Below, one piece after another: positions 4,685 through 7,641 of a DNA stretch of 7,641 nt. The notes below the pieces were generated by a model. The model did not search any database, was not told the origin of the DNA, and saw only the letters and a list, made by a program, of their open reading frames with translations. Position 1 is the first letter of the stretch. Every line of letters starts with the position of its first letter. Source of the stretch: Benthicola sp964195715 (lineage in GTDB: Bacteria > Gemmatimonadota > Gemmatimonadetes > Palauibacterales > Palauibacteraceae); NCBI GenBank assembly GCA_964195715.1, contig CAXMRU010000285.1:1-7641 (forward strand), written 5' to 3'. The position numbers were made by a program, and so were the translations under genes.

Positions 4685-5845
4685 TCACGGCACGGTGACC
4701 TCCGCCACTTCTCGGCCGTCTCCATTGTCCACGTCAATCAAGTCGCTCAGTCTCTCGATGAGCTGGCTCGCCACCCACTGGTTCCCCGCCACCGTATAGT
4801 GACCGTCCAGGTGGTTGAACATGCTTGTAGCCTCGACGGGCTGGAGCGCTCTCATCGGATCTGTGAGGTCCCAGAACTCCCAGTTCCCTTTCTCGGCTTC
4901 CTCCTCGACCATCTGCCGCCAGACGTCGGCGGTAGAGTCGGCGTAATCCCCAGCTATGGGGAGGAGCACTCCGACCAGTCGTGCCCCGCGACTGGTAGCT
5001 CGGCGATCCATGGAACGGAGAATACGCCTCAGGATCTCCATTTCCTCGGACGTAGGAACAGTGGGCGGCTTGTCCCGGCTCGACCTCCAGCTCAGCTTCC
5101 GCCCGAGCCGATCTACGACCCTGGAAATCGAACTCAAGTTATCCAGCAAACGGCCGAGTCCTCCTCTTTTTCGGCTGCATTCCCTGGTATCCAGGATACA
5201 GCGCGACACCGGCACGTTGATCGGCGCAATCGAATCTCCCAACAGGCCGAGCATCGGCTTGTCGTAGATGATGAACCGTGGACTGCGGGCCCGTTCAAAG
5301 TCGTCACCGATAAACGCGAAGAGCACTATATGGTGGTCGAAGGTGCCATCCCGAGCATACCACAGATACATCTGATCGACGCCGTACCCCCCCTGGCCCA
5401 TGTTCACGGACTCAAACCCCGGCACTCTTCCGATACGGGCAAACCACGTGTCCTCGTCGCCGACACCATACCCGAACGTGAACGAGTCACCCGAGCACAC
5501 GATCCGGATGACGCCTTCGGGCACAGGGTTCCCGATCTCGACCTTGCCCCTGAATCCGCGATCGGTGATCGAGACGTGGGCGCCTGTGCCGTACATACTC
5601 AGAACGGTAACCCGCGGAACATTGGCCCAGCCAAGCAGCTCGTCGTATCTGGTATGCATGCGCTCGGCCACAACGACCTTGGGGGCCTCTTCCATGAGAT
5701 GAGCAACACGGGCCACTCCCTCGATCGCAAGGATCAGGACACTAAGGAGACAGAGGTTGAACAGCACCACGAAGGCGAACTGCCGCACCGCCGCACGTCT
5801 CCCAAGGCTCACGGCGCCCCCAGTATCTTCATCGCCACTGCCCAT
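4685..5845 (-). CDS. Membrane-anchored SGNH/GDSL-type hydrolase or acyltransferase-like protein
   Basis: A 386-residue protein with one N-terminal transmembrane segment (about 24-45) and a basic flank before it, then a periplasm-facing catalytic domain. SGNH block I is C-S-G-D-S-F-T-F-G at 117-125 with Ser121 as likely nucleophile. A Gly-rich block II-like M-G-Q-G-G-Y-G lies at 149-155, and the block V-like L-D-G-H-Y-T-V-A-G-N (346-355) supplies Asp347 and His349. The usual G-x-N-D of block III appears as F-I-G-D-D-F (178-183), with Asp in place of Asn. Such anchored SGNH proteins modify polysaccharides or lipids by deacetylation or acetyl transfer (compare AlgJ/AlgX), but the substrate here is unknown and no MBOAT partner is in view. 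It starts 62 bases after the upstream membrane-protein gene, so co-transcription is likely. The ribosome site (GAAG) is weak; GTG at codon 12 is an alternative start. Confidence 0.75.
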   Translation of the reverse strand: MGSGDEDTGGAVSLGRRAAVRQFAFVVLFNLCLLSVLILAIEGVARVAHLMEEAPKVVVAERMHTRYDELLGWANVPRVTVLSMYGTGAHVSITDRGFRGKVEIGNPVPEGVIRIVCSGDSFTFGYGVGDEDTWFARIGRVPGFESVNMGQGGYGVDQMYLWYARDGTFDHHIVLFAFIGDDFERARSPRFIIYDKPMLGLLGDSIAPINVPVSRCILDTRECSRKRGGLGRLLDNLSSISRVVDRLGRKLSWRSSRDKPPTVPTSEEMEILRRILRSMDRRATSRGARLVGVLLPIAGDYADSTADVWRQMVEEEAEKGNWEFWDLTDPMRALQPVEATSMFNHLDGHYTVAGNQWVASQLIERLSDLIDVDNGDGREVAEVTVP

Positions 5846-5907
5846 CGTTCTTCACAGATGATCGAGGTCGTCCGCTGCACGTAGGGGAAAAGGAAGATGA
5901 ACAGAAG

Positions 5908-7641
5908 CTACGCCGCGGTTTCCTCGGCTGCCACGCCGGGGGTGGTGGTCAGCCGTCGCCGCGCGGGCCGAGTGAGCATTGCCAGGAAGTAGAACGCGGC
6001 TACCACCAGAAGCAGTGCCTTGATCCCCAGCAGGAAGCTCAGCGACTGGAGCACTGCCCCCACCAGCGCGCCCAGAAGATTCGCCCCGAGCGCAACGTCC
6101 TTCCCCTCCGCGACCGCGAAGGCCCGGGCGAAGGCGATCCCGCTGAATACCATGGGAAGGGTGGTCAGCGCCCCCACGAGCGCTGCCTTCGTCGGATAGG
6201 GGAGAAACGCGAACCGCGCCAGATCGAGGAAGTAGAGGCCGATCACCGTGGCCAGCAGCAACACGTACACTGGCTCGAGAGGAATCCGAGGCCAACTCAG
6301 GACGATAACGTTCGCCAGCAGAATCATCGTCAGCACACCCGAGATGATGACCGCGTTCACCAGCCACGTGTTCCCCAGCACCACGGCCGCCTTGCTGATG
6401 TTCTGCACCTCAAGGAGCAGGAACGCGGCGCCGAGAAAGAAGAAGTGCCAGTTCGAGCGGTCCCAGCGCACCGGGTTCATGGCTGCCGGGAGATCCAGCG
6501 TGCGGCGAGCGTGGAGGACCAGGAACCCCAGAAGCCCTGCCAGAAGCGCGAACACGAGAGGGATCCGCGGGCTCTCCAGATAGATGTACGGCCAGTCGTC
6601 CGTGGCGGGCGGGGTCGCGTAAGTGAGGTCAAGCGGCTTCTCCGCAGTCCACTGGCGTAAGGGTTCCAGCTCCGCAAGATCCTCCAAACGCTCCCGGACG
6701 CCATCCAGATTCCCAACCACGAGCAGCACTCCACCAAGTAACACAATCGGTTCTTGGTCGAATACGTCCCGCAGAACGGTTGCCATTCGGTCCACGATGA
6801 ATGGCCGCAGTGGACCGAACATCAGGCACAGGATTCCGTCTTCCCGCAGAAGTTCTTTCGCCCGTGTGATGCTCTCGCGGGTGTAGACGTAGTGGTCGAG
6901 ACGGACGTTCGTCATCGCCGTCGTGGTATGTGCGTCCAGAAACCCGAACGAGATCAGGTCATACGTCTGGTCCGTACGGGCGAAGTAGGAGCGAGCGTCA
7001 TCCAAGACCACCTGGACTCGGACGGACTCGTAAGGGCTGTCCGGGTGATACCGTTTTCCGAACTGCACGATTACCGGATCGATCTCGACCGCCGTCACCT
7101 GGCCAGCGCCGTGGTGCAGCGCGCCCGCCACATCATTTCCGGTTCCTGCACCCACGATGAGTACATCCCTGGGGTTCGAGTGAAGCAAAGGAGGGATGTC
7201 GTAGAAACTTAATTCGGAATCTCCAACATCCGTCGCCCGAGCCTTCGAATCTCCTCTGGGAATCCCAACGGAGACGATGGGTTGGAATTGCGTGTTGTTG
7301 ACCAGCAGCAAGTACTCAGCAGGACGATCCACTTCGTCGTTCCCAGACCCGGCGAATAGGGTGAGCTTTTGATACGGCGACCAGATAGTCTCAAGCGATC
7401 CATTGCTTAGCCGGGCCGTTGCCGCGAGCACCACGACCGCGCCGAGGATCATCGGGCCTCCCCATCTTATCGGCTTCCGCAGTACGAAATACGGAAGAGC
7501 CAACAGCAAGAGCACGGCGAACCAGATGTCGGGCGGTAGGTTCAGCCAGCTGAGCCCCACGAACAGCCAGACCCCCGCCAGACTGCCCGCGACGTTGACC
7601 GAGTAGGCGACTATGGGACGCGGATGCTCGTCCATCAGGCG
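5908..7641 (-). CDS. Spermidine-synthase-like methyltransferase-fold domain in a polytopic membrane protein (5' end outside window)
   Basis: At least 577 codons are open and the frame runs off the right edge. An ATG exists at 7635, but the sequence after it (I-V-A-Y-S-V-N-V-A-G-S-L-A-G) resembles the middle of such fusions, so an N-terminal membrane region is probably missing. Numbering from that ATG: membrane segments near 11-30, 36-52 and 60-75; a soluble spermidine-synthase-like Rossmann domain (about 85-310) with V-G-A-G-T-G-N-D at 161-168, acidic E-I-D-P at 184-187 and L-D-D-A-R-S-Y-F at 211-218; then about six membrane segments (360-555), including L-G-A-A-F-L-L-L-E-V-Q (401-411) and G-A-N-L-L-G-A-L-V-G (517-526). 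The fold implies binding of S-adenosylmethionine or a decarboxylated or related nucleoside. The catalytic-loop Asp motif of true spermidine synthases is replaced by S-F-G-F-L-D-A-H (229-236), so polyamine synthesis should not be assumed. Confidence 0.8.
   Translation of the reverse strand, partial: RLMDEHPRPIVAYSVNVAGSLAGVWLFVGLSWLNLPPDIWFAVLLLLALPYFVLRKPIRWGGPMILGAVVVLAATARLSNGSLETIWSPYQKLTLFAGSGNDEVDRPAEYLLLVNNTQFQPIVSVGIPRGDSKARATDVGDSELSFYDIPPLLHSNPRDVLIVGAGTGNDVAGALHHGAGQVTAVEIDPVIVQFGKRYHPDSPYESVRVQVVLDDARSYFARTDQTYDLISFGFLDAHTTTAMTNVRLDHYVYTRESITRAKELLREDGILCLMFGPLRPFIVDRMATVLRDVFDQEPIVLLGGVLLVVGNLDGVRERLEDLAELEPLRQWTAEKPLDLTYATPPATDDWPYIYLESPRIPLVFALLAGLLGFLVLHARRTLDLPAAMNPVRWDRSNWHFFFLGAAFLLLEVQNISKAAVVLGNTWLVNAVIISGVLTMILLANVIVLSWPRIPLEPVYVLLLATVIGLYFLDLARFAFLPYPTKAALVGALTTLPMVFSGIAFARAFAVAEGKDVALGANLLGALVGAVLQSLSFLLGIKALLLVVAAFYFLAMLTRPARRRLTTTPGVAAEETAA

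Noticed and set aside
4799..5884. A 361-codon open frame on the plus strand opposite the SGNH gene
   Set aside because: No motif or membrane pattern is visible, whereas the minus strand has GDS, DxH and an N-terminal anchor in register.
1..7641. CRISPR array, integrase, transposase or toxin-antitoxin pair
   Set aside because: No regularly spaced repeats, no recombinase or transposase motifs and no small gene pair were found on either strand.

Overview
This is a high-GC bacterial window with Gram-negative envelope features: an outer-membrane beta-barrel protein with a signal peptide, a PD40/TolB-like propeller remnant, and an SGNH hydrolase on a membrane anchor. The style of the genes (coiled-coil porin, spermidine-synthase-like domain inside a multi-pass membrane protein, TTG start with a strong Shine-Dalgarno) recalls Gemmatimonadota or a similar phylum. 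That placement is an impression; no marker gene here fixes it.

Layout. At 42-230 (minus) lies the C-terminal scrap of a PD40/TolB-like beta-propeller protein. Next is a tRNA-Gly(UCC)-like gene at 289-366 (plus) with a terminator-like hairpin directly behind it. The 3' half of this tRNA is excellent, while the 5' half is odd. From 618 to 4263 (plus) four genes run together: a small membrane protein with HxH and CxxC motifs, an outer-membrane porin-like barrel, a TroA/ZnuA-type metal-binding protein (its start overlaps the porin stop as TGATG), and an ABC-3/ZnuB-type permease. Together they look like a zinc or manganese uptake route from outer membrane to inner membrane. The ATPase subunit that should power it is absent from the window. 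After the permease come an 11-bp inverted repeat and about 420 bases without a convincing gene. Inside that gap, at 4567-4660, is a second, broken copy of the tRNA-Gly 3' half, split within its T-arm by a 57-nt hairpin-rich insert.

The right part is on the minus strand. A large spermidine-synthase-like membrane protein enters from beyond the right edge (its N-terminus is missing) and ends at 5908. It is followed by a membrane-anchored SGNH/GDSL-type hydrolase at 4685-5845, and the two may be co-transcribed.

The most interesting reading is that the metal-uptake cluster sits between two same-orientation copies of the tRNA-Gly 3' end. This is the footprint expected of an island inserted at a tRNA, although no integrase is visible. 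The ATPase-less transporter set and the hairpin insert in the second tRNA copy are the other points worth following.
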